From the NCBI GenBank assembly GCA_049522565.1, contig JBEKNT010000127.1, positions 1 to 16,263 of the forward strand: a stretch of DNA of 16,263 nt, read 5' to 3'. Below, piece after piece: positions 6,815 through 14,252 of this stretch. The stretch is from JASHVB01 sp049522565. GTDB taxonomy: Bacteria > Pseudomonadota > Alphaproteobacteria > Acetobacterales > Acetobacteraceae. The notes beneath the pieces are model-generated. The model was not told the DNA's origin and made no database searches. It saw only the letters and a list, made by a program, of their open reading frames with translations. The translations under genes were made by a program, and so were the position numbers. How positions within the stretch are numbered: position 1 is the first letter of the stretch; every line of letters begins with the position of its first letter.

Positions 6815-8815
6815 ATGCTCCGCTTCGCCGAATCCCTGCTCGATCCGACGGCCCGCCCGCCGGAGGAACCCCCGGCCCCGGGGTCAAGCCGCGAGGCAAG
6901 CCTCGGCGCCGGCGCAGAGCAGGGCCGCGCGGCCGGCGCAGACCAGGGCTCCGGGTTGCTGCGCTTCTATTGGCATTTCATCCGCCAGGAAAAATGGCTC
7001 GCCGTCGCGTTGTTCATCTGCGGCGGCCTGATCGCGGTGCTGGACGCCGCAGTCCCGGCGTTCATCGGCCGCACCGTCTCGCTGGTGTCTACCCACACGC
7101 CCGCCTCGCTGCTGCCCGAGACCTGGCCGCAGTTCGCCTTCATGGCGACCGTGCTGCTGCTGATCCGCCCCACGGTGTTCCTCAGCTACGCGGTATTGCT
7201 CAACCAGATCGTCAATCCCGGCCTGTCGAACCTGATCCGCTGGCAGAACCACTGGCATGTGGTGCGGCAGAGCTGGACGTTCTTCCAGAACGACTTCGCC
7301 GGACGCATCTCCAACCGCGTCATGCAGACCGGGCCGGCATTGCGTGAAAGCCTGGTGATGACGTTCGACGCCGGCTGGTACATCGTGGTCTACGGCAGCA
7401 GCGCGCTGCTGCTGCTGGTCTCGATCGACTGGCGGCTGACACCGCCCATCCTGCTGTGGTTCACCGGCTATGCCGTCATGCTGCGCTGCGTCGTGCCGCG
7501 GCTGCGCGAACGCTCCCGCCGGGTGTCGGAGATGCGCTCGAACCTGACCGGCCGCGTGGTGGACAGCTACACCAACATCCTCACGGTCAAGCTGTTCGCC
7601 CGCGCGCACGACGAGGACGTCTGGGTGCGCGAGGCGATCGACGACCACACCACGGCGTTTCGCGACCAGACCCGGATGATCACCGGCTACATCATGATCC
7701 TGGCGGTGATGAATGCGTCGTTGATCGTCAGCACGGCCGGGGTCGCGATCTGGCAATGGAGCGCCGGGCGCATCGCGCTGGGCGCCGTGGCGACGGCGAT
7801 GCCGCTGGCCTGGCAACTCACCAACATCGCCGGCTGGGTGGCGCGCAGCGTCACCGCGATCTTCGAGAATATCGGCACGGTGCAGGACGGCATGCGCTCC
7901 ATCGCGGTGCCGCGGCAAATGCCGGACGCGCCGGACGCCGTGCCGCTGCGCGTGACCGGGGGAGAGATCCGCTTCGACCACGTGCATTTCGACTACGGCC
8001 GGCTGCGCGTGCCGGATCCGGACGGCGCCCGTCTGGCGGTGCTGCACGGCATCGACCTGACCATTGCGCCCGGCGAGCGCGTCGGCCTGGTCGGCCCGTC
8101 CGGCGCGGGAAAATCCACCCTGGTGAACCTGCTGCTGCATTTCTACCACCCGGAACGGGGGAGAATCCTGATCGACGGCCAGGACATCGCCGGCGTCACG
8201 CAGGAGAGCCTGCGCGCGCAGATCGCCATGGTGACGCAGGATACCTCGCTGCTGCACCGCTCGATCCGCGACAACATCCGCTACGGCCGGCCCGACGCCA
8301 CCGAGCCGATGATCGTCGATGCCGCGCGGCGGGCCGAGGCGGAGGAGTTCATCCTGGGCTTGCAGGATTGGCACGGCCGTAACGGCTACGACGCGCATGT
8401 CGGCGAGCGCGGCGTAAAGCTGTCCGGCGGGCAGCGGCAACGCATCGCCCTGGCACGGGTGATCCTGAAGGACGCGCCGATCCTGGTGCTCGACGAGGCG
8501 ACTTCGGCGCTGGATTCCGAGGTGGAGGCGGCGATCCAGGGCCAGCTCGATACGCTGATGGAGGGCCGCACGGTCATCGCCATCGCGCACCGCCTGTCCA
8601 CCATTGCGCGCATGGACCGCCTGGTCGTGCTGGATCGCGGACGCATCGTCGAGACCGGCAGCCATCGCGAATTGCTCGCGGCGGGCGGGGTCTATGCGCG
8701 CCTATGGCACCGCCAGTCCGGCGGGTTCATCCACAACAATGCCTCTCCCGCTGCGCGGGAGAGGCATGCCCCCGGGCGCTTGACCCTGGGGTCGCCGAGC
8801 GAAGCCGGTGAGTGA
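6815..8815 (+). CDS. ABCB-type ABC exporter, fused membrane and ATPase domains
   Basis: Half-transporter of 666 residues: an N-terminal type I exporter membrane domain (about 50-350) and a C-terminal ATPase with Walker A GPSGAGKST (427-435), signature LSGGQ (536-540), Walker B ILVLDE (556-561, Glu561) and H-loop His592. It would act as a homodimer in the inner membrane and export a lipid, glycan precursor or drug; the substrate cannot be told. ATG 6815 is preferred because MLRFAESLLDP followed by PPEEPP matches how I recall related proteins starting; ATG 6776 is also in frame and would add 13 residues. Two oddities are seen. Residues of roughly 21-47 are encoded by a dispersed palindromic repeat. 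The last 27 residues, after a natural-looking QSGGFI end, are encoded by another hairpin and repeat. Both extensions look like repeat insertions that kept the frame open. Confidence 0.93.
   Translation: MLRFAESLLDPTARPPEEPPAPGSSREASLGAGAEQGRAAGADQGSGLLRFYWHFIRQEKWLAVALFICGGLIAVLDAAVPAFIGRTVSLVSTHTPASLLPETWPQFAFMATVLLLIRPTVFLSYAVLLNQIVNPGLSNLIRWQNHWHVVRQSWTFFQNDFAGRISNRVMQTGPALRESLVMTFDAGWYIVVYGSSALLLLVSIDWRLTPPILLWFTGYAVMLRCVVPRLRERSRRVSEMRSNLTGRVVDSYTNILTVKLFARAHDEDVWVREAIDDHTTAFRDQTRMITGYIMILAVMNASLIVSTAGVAIWQWSAGRIALGAVATAMPLAWQLTNIAGWVARSVTAIFENIGTVQDGMRSIAVPRQMPDAPDAVPLRVTGGEIRFDHVHFDYGRLRVPDPDGARLAVLHGIDLTIAPGERVGLVGPSGAGKSTLVNLLLHFYHPERGRILIDGQDIAGVTQESLRAQIAMVTQDTSLLHRSIRDNIRYGRPDATEPMIVDAARRAEAEEFILGLQDWHGRNGYDAHVGERGVKLSGGQRQRIALARVILKDAPILVLDEATSALDSEVEAAIQGQLDTLMEGRTVIAIAHRLSTIARMDRLVVLDRGRIVETGSHRELLAAGGVYARLWHRQSGGFIHNNASPAARERHAPGRLTLGSPSEAGE
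6874..6905. repeat. Palindromic repeat, copy B, inside the ABC exporter frame
   Basis: GGCCCCGGGGTCAAG (6874-6888) is the reverse complement of the core seen at 6314-6327 (which has one C fewer) and matches the core at 8779-8792 at all but one position. It is followed by a 6-bp dyad CGAGGC/GCCTCG (6892-6897 and 6900-6905). It is translated as part of a low-complexity Gly/Ala/Gln/Arg stretch between two stretches that look native to the exporter. Confidence 0.6.
8739..8793. repeat. 13-bp hairpin plus palindromic repeat, copy C, at the ABC exporter 3' end
   Basis: ATGCCTCTCCCGC (8739-8751) and GCGGGAGAGGCAT (8755-8767) form a perfect 13-bp stem with a TGC loop. CCCCGGG (8770-8776) and the core CTTGACCCTGGGGTC (8779-8793) follow directly. 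The whole block sits within the last codons of the exporter. The hairpin could help transcript 3' stability or termination, although no T-run follows. Confidence 0.75.
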
Positions 8816-8873
8816 GGGCGATCGGGCCGCCGCGTAAAACCTTTCTTCACCTGTTGCCGCGCACGATGCGCCC

Positions 8874-10334
8874 ATGGCCGGCGATCCGGGCTTGTGGCAG
8901 CGTGTGGAGACCGTGCCAGCCGCGGCCGCCTCACCGCGCGCGCCCGACCGAACAGCTTCGCGGCCTGTGCCCACGTCACGGCCGCAACCCACGCAGCGGG
9001 AGAAATTGTCGGCAGTCGCCCCCATCGTCCTGTCGGCCGCCTTGCTGCTGTGGCCGGCGCTGCTGAACGGCTACCCGATCGTATTCGACGACACCGGCAC
9101 TTACCTTTCGCAGGCGGTGCACCGCTATCTCGGCTGGGACCGTCCGGTCTTCTACAGCCTGTTCCTGTTCCCGCTGCACCTGACGCTGACCACCTGGCCG
9201 GCCATCGCCGCCCAGTCCCTGCTGACCACGCACACCCTGCACCTGGCGCGCCGAGTCCTGCTGCCGGCGATCTCCTCCTGGTGGCTGCTGCCTTTCGTCG
9301 CCCTGCTCTCCGTGGCCACCGCGCTGCCGTGGTTCGCCTCGCAGCTTATGCCGGACGTGTTCACGCCGCTGCTGATCCTGGTGCTGGCGCTGCTGCTCTT
9401 CACGCCGGAGCGACTGTCGCGGCGGGAGCATGTCTGGCTGCTGCTGTTCGCCGCTTTCATGATCGCCGCGCAGCAATCCAGCGTGGTCCTGTCGCTCGCC
9501 CTGCTGCTGGCGCTGACGCCGCTGCGCCGGGGGCTGGGCGCCGCCGCGCCGCTCGGCCACCGGGGACTGGCGATCCTGGCCGCGCCGCCGCTGCTGGCGA
9601 TGACCGCGCTGGTCTCGGTCAATCTCATCGGTCATGGCCGCGTGGCGCTGTTCCCCTATGGCAACGTGTTCATCCTGGCACGGGTGATCTACGACGGCCC
9701 CGGGATGGATGCGCTGCGCCGCGACTGCCCTGCCGCCGGCTGGCGGCTGTGCGGGTTCCTTGACCGCTTTCCGGCGACGTCCGACGAGTTCCTGTGGTGG
9801 CCCGACAGTCCCGTCATCCTGGCCGGCGGCCATAAGGTCGTGTCCACCGAGGCCGACGCCATCATCGCCGCGGGGCTGCGCGCGGAACCCGAAACCGAGC
9901 TGCACGCCTGGCTGAGCAATGGCATCGTGCAGCTCGGCCGCTTCACCAGCGGCGACGAGCTGCACGCCTGCCCCACCACTGTGACCCCCTGGATCCGGCG
10001 CGATTTTCCACGCTTCGAGCGCGCCGCCTACGCCGTCGCCCGCCAGACCAACAACCGGCTCGCCGTGCCGGAGTGGATGCAGGCGCTGCACGCGGTCGTC
10101 GCCCTGGGCGGTATCGCCGGCTGTGGCATCGTCCTGATCGTGGCGTTGTGCCGCCGCCACGTCGCGGCAGGGTTTGCCGCGGTGGTATTGCTCGCGGTGC
10201 TGGCCAATGCCTTCATCGCCGGCGGGTTCTCCACGCCGCATCACCGCTACGGCAGCCGGGTCATGCTGCTGGCCCCCGCGGTGGCACTGCTGGGTGGCAT
10301 CGCACTGGCACGCAAGCGCGCCACCGCGGCATGA
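8874..10334 (+). CDS. Polytopic membrane protein, possible GT-C-like enzyme
   Basis: 486-residue integral membrane protein that I do not recognise as a named family. The first 45 residues are Pro/Ala/Arg-rich and probably cytoplasmic. A membrane helix (about 48-66) is followed by YPIVFDDTGTYL, with Asp72-Asp73 in the first loop, a position where GT-C glycosyltransferases carry their catalytic acid. PVFYSLFLFP and several more helices follow, then a loop domain (about 265-400) with four Cys residues, and three C-terminal helices. A lipid-linked sugar transferase role is inference only. ATG 8874 has no clear ribosome-binding site; TTG 9006 is a possible later start just before the first helix. 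Its stop overlaps the start of the flippase-like gene (ATGA at 10331-10334), so the two are probably co-translated. Confidence 0.85.
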   Translation: MAGDPGLWQRVETVPAAAASPRAPDRTASRPVPTSRPQPTQREKLSAVAPIVLSAALLLWPALLNGYPIVFDDTGTYLSQAVHRYLGWDRPVFYSLFLFPLHLTLTTWPAIAAQSLLTTHTLHLARRVLLPAISSWWLLPFVALLSVATALPWFASQLMPDVFTPLLILVLALLLFTPERLSRREHVWLLLFAAFMIAAQQSSVVLSLALLLALTPLRRGLGAAAPLGHRGLAILAAPPLLAMTALVSVNLIGHGRVALFPYGNVFILARVIYDGPGMDALRRDCPAAGWRLCGFLDRFPATSDEFLWWPDSPVILAGGHKVVSTEADAIIAAGLRAEPETELHAWLSNGIVQLGRFTSGDELHACPTTVTPWIRRDFPRFERAAYAVARQTNNRLAVPEWMQALHAVVALGGIAGCGIVLIVALCRRHVAAGFAAVVLLAVLANAFIAGGFSTPHHRYGSRVMLLAPAVALLGGIALARKRATAA

Positions 10335-11791
10335 CCCCGGCGGCGACCCGCAACGTGTTCTGGTCCGGCCTGGAGGCCGGCGTTGCCGGCGCGCTGTCCT
10401 TCGCCTCGGCCTTCGTCGTCGCCCGGCTGATCGGCCCGGGCGAGTTCGGCATCGGCGCCGCCGCCGTTGCCCTGCACATCATCCTGTGGGTGGGGGTCAA
10501 TGCCCTGTTCGCCGACGCTCTGGTGCAGCGCGCCGCGGTGGACGACGTCATGGCGGCCAGCGCGTTCTGGGCCTCGGTCGCGGTGGGCGCGCTGTGCGGC
10601 ATGCTCCAGGCCGGGGCTGGCTGGCTGGTCGCCGCCAGTCTGGCGGACCCCCGGCTGGTCGCGATGTCCGCCCTGCTGGGGACGTCGTTGCCGCTGGTCG
10701 GCGCCGGTGGGGTGGTGCAGGGGCTGCTGACGCGGCGACGCGATTATCGCGTGCTCGCCGGCCGAGCGATCATCGGCCAGGGCCTCGGCACCGCTGCGGG
10801 GGTGGTGGCGGCGCTGGGCGGCGCCGGGGCCTGGGCGCCGGTGCTGCAACAGGTCGTCACCTCGGCCGCCGGCGCGCTGGCGCTGCTGCTGGGTGCCGGC
10901 TGGCGGCCCCGCGCGGTGTGGTGCTGGCCGCCGGTGCGCGCCCTGCTGCGTGTCGGCCTGCCGCTGACCGCCAGCACCCTGGTGCTGACCGCGCGCTATC
11001 GGCTGTTCGCGCTATTGCTCGGCGGCACCGCCGGAGCGACCGCGCTGGGCGAGACCCACATGGCGTTCCGCCTGGTCGATACCGCGCGCGAGTTGTGTTC
11101 CACCGCGTTGTGGCGGCTGATGCTGCCGGTGCTGGCGGAGCGCCAGCACGACGCGCCAGCCTTGCGCGCCGCGGCGGACCGATTGCTCGCGCGCAGCAGT
11201 ACCGCGATGCTGCCGCTGTGCGGGGTGATGGCGCTGTGCCTGCCGCCCGTGGTTGGCCGATTGCTTGGGCCGGCCTGGGCCCCGTCCGGACTGGCGGCGG
11301 AGCCGCTGATCGCGCTGATGGCAGTGCTCATGCTGATGTTTCCCGCCGGAGTCGCGGTGGTCGCCCGAGGCCAGACCGGGCGCGCGCTGGCCGGCAACGT
11401 GGCGTGCCTGCTGGCTACCCTGGCCGGCGTGGCGTGGCTGCGGCCGGGCAGCGCGATGCAGGCGGTGCTGGTCTGGTGCGGTGCGCAGATGCTGGTGGTG
11501 CCGTATTCGCTGTGGGTGAACGGCCGCGCGGTCGGCACCGGGCTGCTGCGCCCGCTGCGCGCCGGCTTGGCGATGGCGGGGGTCACGGTCGCCGGGCTGG
11601 CGGCGGCGGTCGCCATGCCGGCGGATATCGGGCCACCGGATGGCTCAGTGCTGCGGCTGGGACTGCGGCTGACGGTGTTCGGTGCGATTACCCTGGGCGG
11701 TCTCGCATTGGCCTGGCGTTGGCGCGGAGCAGTTGCGACCGGGCGCGAGCCGGTGGTGGTCAGCGATTCGGCTCGCGTCGGCAGCAATTGA
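10331..11791 (+). CDS. Wzx/MOP-type lipopolysaccharide or oligosaccharide flippase
   Basis: 486-residue protein almost entirely of hydrophobic helices (about 12-14 by eye). The opening motif NVFWSGLEAGVAGALSFAS followed by VVARLIGPGEFGIGAAAVAL is typical of polysaccharide-exporter flippases of the MOP superfamily (Polysacc_synt/Wzx/MATE-like). The C-terminal half, with conserved-looking ALWRLMLPVLAE and RLLGPAW, fits as well. Known role of the family: moving undecaprenyl-linked oligosaccharides across the inner membrane. ATG 10331 overlaps the preceding stop by four bases, implying translational coupling; upstream codons in this frame belong to the other gene's shadow. It is very GC-rich (47 of 60 bases in 10921-10980). 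It converges on the catalase gene. Confidence 0.88.
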   Translation: MTPAATRNVFWSGLEAGVAGALSFASAFVVARLIGPGEFGIGAAAVALHIILWVGVNALFADALVQRAAVDDVMAASAFWASVAVGALCGMLQAGAGWLVAASLADPRLVAMSALLGTSLPLVGAGGVVQGLLTRRRDYRVLAGRAIIGQGLGTAAGVVAALGGAGAWAPVLQQVVTSAAGALALLLGAGWRPRAVWCWPPVRALLRVGLPLTASTLVLTARYRLFALLLGGTAGATALGETHMAFRLVDTARELCSTALWRLMLPVLAERQHDAPALRAAADRLLARSSTAMLPLCGVMALCLPPVVGRLLGPAWAPSGLAAEPLIALMAVLMLMFPAGVAVVARGQTGRALAGNVACLLATLAGVAWLRPGSAMQAVLVWCGAQMLVVPYSLWVNGRAVGTGLLRPLRAGLAMAGVTVAGLAAAVAMPADIGPPDGSVLRLGLRLTVFGAITLGGLALAWRWRGAVATGREPVVVSDSARVGSN

Positions 11792-11876
11792 GAAAACCTC
11801 AACCGCCCAAGCCATGGTCTCATTGCCAGGCCGATGCGTCCGGGCGCGCTCCCGGCCGCGTCCCAAAGCCCGCGCA

Positions 11877-11897
11877 GCCGGGCCGTTCAGGGCCGGC
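11877..11897. terminator. Possible hairpin between convergent flippase and catalase genes
   Basis: GCCGG(G)CC (11877-11884, one bulged G) can pair with GGCCGGC (11891-11897) across a 6-base loop. It lies in the 135-base gap between convergent stops, where a bidirectional terminator is expected. There is no T-run and the bulge weakens it. Confidence 0.25.
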
Positions 11898-11926
11898 AGA
11901 TGAGCGGCCGATCGTTACCCGCAGAC

Positions 11927-13417
11927 CTACTCGGCCGCCTTGCGGACCCCGGCCAGGCCAAGCCCCTCGGCAACCCGGCGACCGAAGTCCGGGTGGACCT
12001 TGTACCAGTGCGCCAGCATCCGTTCCTGGATCGGTCGCGGATCTGCCAGGCCGATTGCGGGATTGCTCATGCTGGCAACAATGTTCTCGACCAGGTGCTG
12101 CCGCCCAATGTCGTCGAGCGCCTTCTCCCACAGCATGCGCGGCTGCCCATAGTAGTCTTCGTCGTCGCAGGGGAAGCCGCGATACCGGTCACCGGCCCCA
12201 TCGATGCGCAGCGCGGGTTCCTTGACTGTCGGGTCCTCGGCCGGCCCATCGAAGGAGTTGGGTTCGTAGTCGACCGCACCGCCGCCGTTGCCGTCGACGC
12301 GCAGGGTGCCGTCCCGATTGTAGGTTGCCGCGGCGGCGAGCGGTCGGTTGACTGGAACCTGGTGGTAGTTGGCGCCCATCCGGTAGCGGTGCGCATCCGA
12401 GTAGGACAGCACGCGGGCTTGCAGCACCTTGTCCGGGCTGAAGCCGATTCCCGGCACGACGTTGCTGGGCTCGAACGCTGCCTGTTCGACCTCGGCGAAG
12501 TAGTTCTCCGGGTTTCGGTTCAGTTCCATCGTGCCGACCTCGATCAGCGGATAGTCGGCGTGCGGCCAAACCTTGGTCAGGTCGAACGGATGCCACTGAT
12601 AGGTGTCGGCCTCCCGCTCCGGCATGACCTGCACCTTCATGGTCCAGCGCGGAAATTCGCCGCGACCGATGGCATCGTGCAGGTCCTCGGTGGAGCTGTC
12701 CGGATTCTCGCCCATGAGCCGGGTCGCTTCAGCGTCGGCGTGATTGCGGATCCCCTGCTGGGTCACGAGGTGAAACTTGACCCAGAACCGTTCGCCGTCG
12801 GCGTTCCAGAAACTGAAGGTGTGGCTGCCGAAACCGTGCATGAAGCGCGCCGAGACCGGGGTGCCGCGATCCGAGTAAAGGATCATCACCTGGTGCACGG
12901 CCTCTGGCGACAGACCCCAGAAGTCCCATCGGCGCCAATGCGGCTTCAGGTGAGTCCCGGGGTCACGCTTCTGGGTATGGATGAAGTCGCTGAACTTGAT
13001 CGCGTCTCGCACGAAGAAGACGGGCGTGTTGTTGCCCACCAGGTCCCAGTTGCCCTCCTCGGTGTAGAACTTCATCGCGAAGCCGCGCGGGTCTCGCGCC
13101 ACGTCCGCCGACCCGGCCTCACCGCCGACGGTAGAGAAGCGGGCGAACATCGGACAGGTGTTGCCGATCTTCGAGAACAGTTTGGCCCTGGTGTAGCGGC
13201 TGATGTCGCCGGTGACCGTGAAAGTGCCATGGGCGCCGTAGCCTTTTGCATGGACCACGCGCTCCGCAACACGTTCCCGGTTGAAATGCGCCATCTTCTC
13301 GATGAGCGCGAAGTCTTGCATCAACACGGGCCCGCGCGGCCCGGCGGTGAGCGAGTGCTGGTTGTCGGCGACAGGATTGCCGAATTCCGTGGTCATCCTG
13401 CGCGGGGTCTCTGGCAT
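11927..13417 (-). CDS. katA: Haem catalase, small-subunit type
   Basis: 496-residue monofunctional catalase, which converts hydrogen peroxide to water and oxygen. Visible active-site features: His56 in RVVHAKGYGAHG, Asn129 in GNNTPVFFVRD, and the haem-ligand motif R335-x3-Y339 in ARVLSYSDAHR. The length fits the small-subunit class (about 480-500 residues), without the extra C-terminal domain of large catalases. No signal peptide is seen, so a cytoplasmic enzyme is expected. ATG at 13417 is chosen because AGGAG (13428-13424) lies six bases upstream; a longer frame to 13465 would add 16 residues and skip this site. G+C is moderate (39 of 60 bases in 12601-12660). It is a single-gene unit facing the flippase. 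No adjacent oxyR, perR or ankyrin-type partner is present. The symbol is by family and not proven orthology. Confidence 0.97.
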   Translation of the reverse strand: MPETPRRMTTEFGNPVADNQHSLTAGPRGPVLMQDFALIEKMAHFNRERVAERVVHAKGYGAHGTFTVTGDISRYTRAKLFSKIGNTCPMFARFSTVGGEAGSADVARDPRGFAMKFYTEEGNWDLVGNNTPVFFVRDAIKFSDFIHTQKRDPGTHLKPHWRRWDFWGLSPEAVHQVMILYSDRGTPVSARFMHGFGSHTFSFWNADGERFWVKFHLVTQQGIRNHADAEATRLMGENPDSSTEDLHDAIGRGEFPRWTMKVQVMPEREADTYQWHPFDLTKVWPHADYPLIEVGTMELNRNPENYFAEVEQAAFEPSNVVPGIGFSPDKVLQARVLSYSDAHRYRMGANYHQVPVNRPLAAAATYNRDGTLRVDGNGGGAVDYEPNSFDGPAEDPTVKEPALRIDGAGDRYRGFPCDDEDYYGQPRMLWEKALDDIGRQHLVENIVASMSNPAIGLADPRPIQERMLAHWYKVHPDFGRRVAEGLGLAGVRKAAE

Positions 13418-13423
13418 CGCCAA

Positions 13424-13428
13424 CTCCT
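13424..13428 (-). promoter_or_regulatory. Shine-Dalgarno AGGAG of the catalase gene
   Basis: Read on the minus strand, AGGAG lies six bases before ATG 13417. It decides between this start and the in-frame start at 13465. Confidence 0.75.
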
Positions 13429-13445
13429 GCAATAGGCAAATGAGC

Positions 13446-13487
13446 GAATGGATTGCTCCATTCACCCAGGTACGCGGATGGTACGCG
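13446..13487 (-). promoter_or_regulatory. Palindrome and direct repeat upstream of catalase
   Basis: A hyphenated palindrome GAATGGA-TTGC-TCCATTC (13446-13463) lies 28 bases before the catalase start. Just beyond it, GGTACGCG occurs twice (13469-13476 and 13480-13487), with start points 11 bases apart, about one helical turn. Such spacing is common for dimer-binding regulators. No consensus promoter or OxyR site was recognised, so the regulator is unknown. Confidence 0.4.
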
Positions 13488-13560
13488 CCGACCGACCTTC
13501 GACGATAGATTCGGAAACTACCTAGTGTTCTGGCTCTGACGTTGGTTGCCCGGCCTCAGG

Positions 13561-13700
13561 TGTCATTGCGAGTTGCCAGCCGGCTGGCGGACGACCCGCC
13601 CTGAATGAAACTGTGGAGGTCGCCGGAGATAAGGCGGCTCCCCCTCCCACGAGGGGAGGGGGAGTTGTTTCTTGCGAGGAGCGCAGCGACGAAGCAATCC
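13561..13700. repeat. Nested dispersed repeat cluster
   Basis: TGTCATTGCGAG (13561-13572) and TTGCGAGGAGCGCAGCGACG (13672-13691) with the adjoining AAGCAATCC (13692-13700) look like the two ends of a repeat common in Proteobacteria, whose usual form is continuous. Here they are separated by about 100 bases that contain a C-rich stem-loop, CTCCCCCTCCC (13638-13648) with GGGAGGGGGAG (13654-13664). That inner unit matches the one at 213-237 at 24 of 25 bases. This suggests one repeat inserted in or recombined with another. Confidence 0.65.
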
Positions 13701-13892
13701 CGTGCCTGACGAAGCACGAACGGCTCGCCGAGCCGCCCGGCGCGCCGCCCGCGCGAAACACGGTTACTGCGGCGCCGAAGTCCGCGGCTTCCGCGATGCG
13801 ACCGACGACTGGCTCCGCGCGCCCAAGCTGGACCGGCAGCCACGATTGATGGCAATATCCCGTCTCGGACCGATCCGCATCACGAGGTATCG

Positions 13893-14135
13893 ATGCCCAC
13901 CTACGACTACGGCTGCGACACCTGCGGCCCGTTCAGCGAGAGCTACCCGATGGCTGAGTTTGCCCGGCCGCAGCCCTGCCCGACCTGTGGCGACCTGGCG
14001 CCGCGTCTGCTCACCGCCCCGGCGCTCGGCGGCAATGCCAGCCCGCAGGCCGCGGCGATGCCGCAGCAACGCATGCATCCCGGCGGCTGTAGCTGCTGCG
14101 CCGCGCCGCGCCGCCTGACGGCCGAGGCGGTGTAA
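13893..14135 (+). CDS. FmdB-family zinc-ribbon protein
   Basis: 80-residue protein starting MPTYDYGCDTCG, the hallmark of the FmdB/CxxC_CxxC_SSSS family. Cys8/Cys11 and Cys29/Cys32 form the expected four-cysteine zinc site. A flexible Ala/Gln-rich tail ends with CSCC (66-69) and could bind metal as well. The family is named after a putative regulator of formamidase genes; its true function is poorly known. GAGG (13884-13887) lies five bases before ATG 13893. No formamidase gene is in the window, so a link to amide use is not supported. It precedes metW by 117 bases on the same strand. Confidence 0.9.
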   Translation: MPTYDYGCDTCGPFSESYPMAEFARPQPCPTCGDLAPRLLTAPALGGNASPQAAAMPQQRMHPGGCSCCAAPRRLTAEAV

Positions 14136-14138
14136 CAA

Positions 14139-14160
14139 CGCGGCGCCACCCGCCGCCGCG
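14139..14160 (+). terminator. Possible hairpin after the FmdB-like gene
   Basis: CGCGGCG (14139-14145) pairs with CGCCGCG (14154-14160) over an 8-base loop, three bases after the stop codon. No T-run follows, so termination is only suggested. Confidence 0.3.
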
Positions 14161-14252
14161 CCCCACCGCCGGCGCGCAGTTGCATTGCCGCTCCCGGTCG
14201 GGGAGAACCCGCCCACCACCCACGGCACAACCGCACCCGGCCAACCTTGCCA

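Larger units (their letters stand above)
13418..13892. other. Catalase upstream region and repeat-filled intergenic gap
   Basis: 475 bases without a believable gene. From left to right: the catalase leader with its palindrome and direct repeats, moderate-GC sequence to about 13560 that should contain the catalase promoter, the nested repeat cluster 13561-13700, and Arg/Ala-coding-like GC-rich sequence to the FmdB-like gene. Frames open across the cluster translate the repeat and are not counted as genes. Confidence 0.6.

Noticed and set aside
6884..8665. 593-codon minus-strand frame opposite the ABC exporter
   Set aside because: It is the His/Asp/Arg/Gln-rich shadow of a gene with intact ATPase motifs on the plus strand.
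8874..11791. Equal length (486 residues) of the two adjacent membrane proteins as a sign of duplication
   Set aside because: The sequences do not resemble each other, so the equal length is coincidence.
11834..13435. 533-codon plus-strand frame opposite catalase
   Set aside because: The minus strand encodes a complete catalase with all active-site residues, so this frame is its mirror.
13500..13530. Possible OxyR box upstream of catalase (ATAG near CTAC)
   Set aside because: The half-sites are nine bases apart instead of seven and the second does not match, so it is not called.
13672..14118. Plus-strand frame overlapping the FmdB-like gene
   Set aside because: It begins in the repeat cluster and overlaps, in another frame, a gene with a clear zinc-ribbon pattern.
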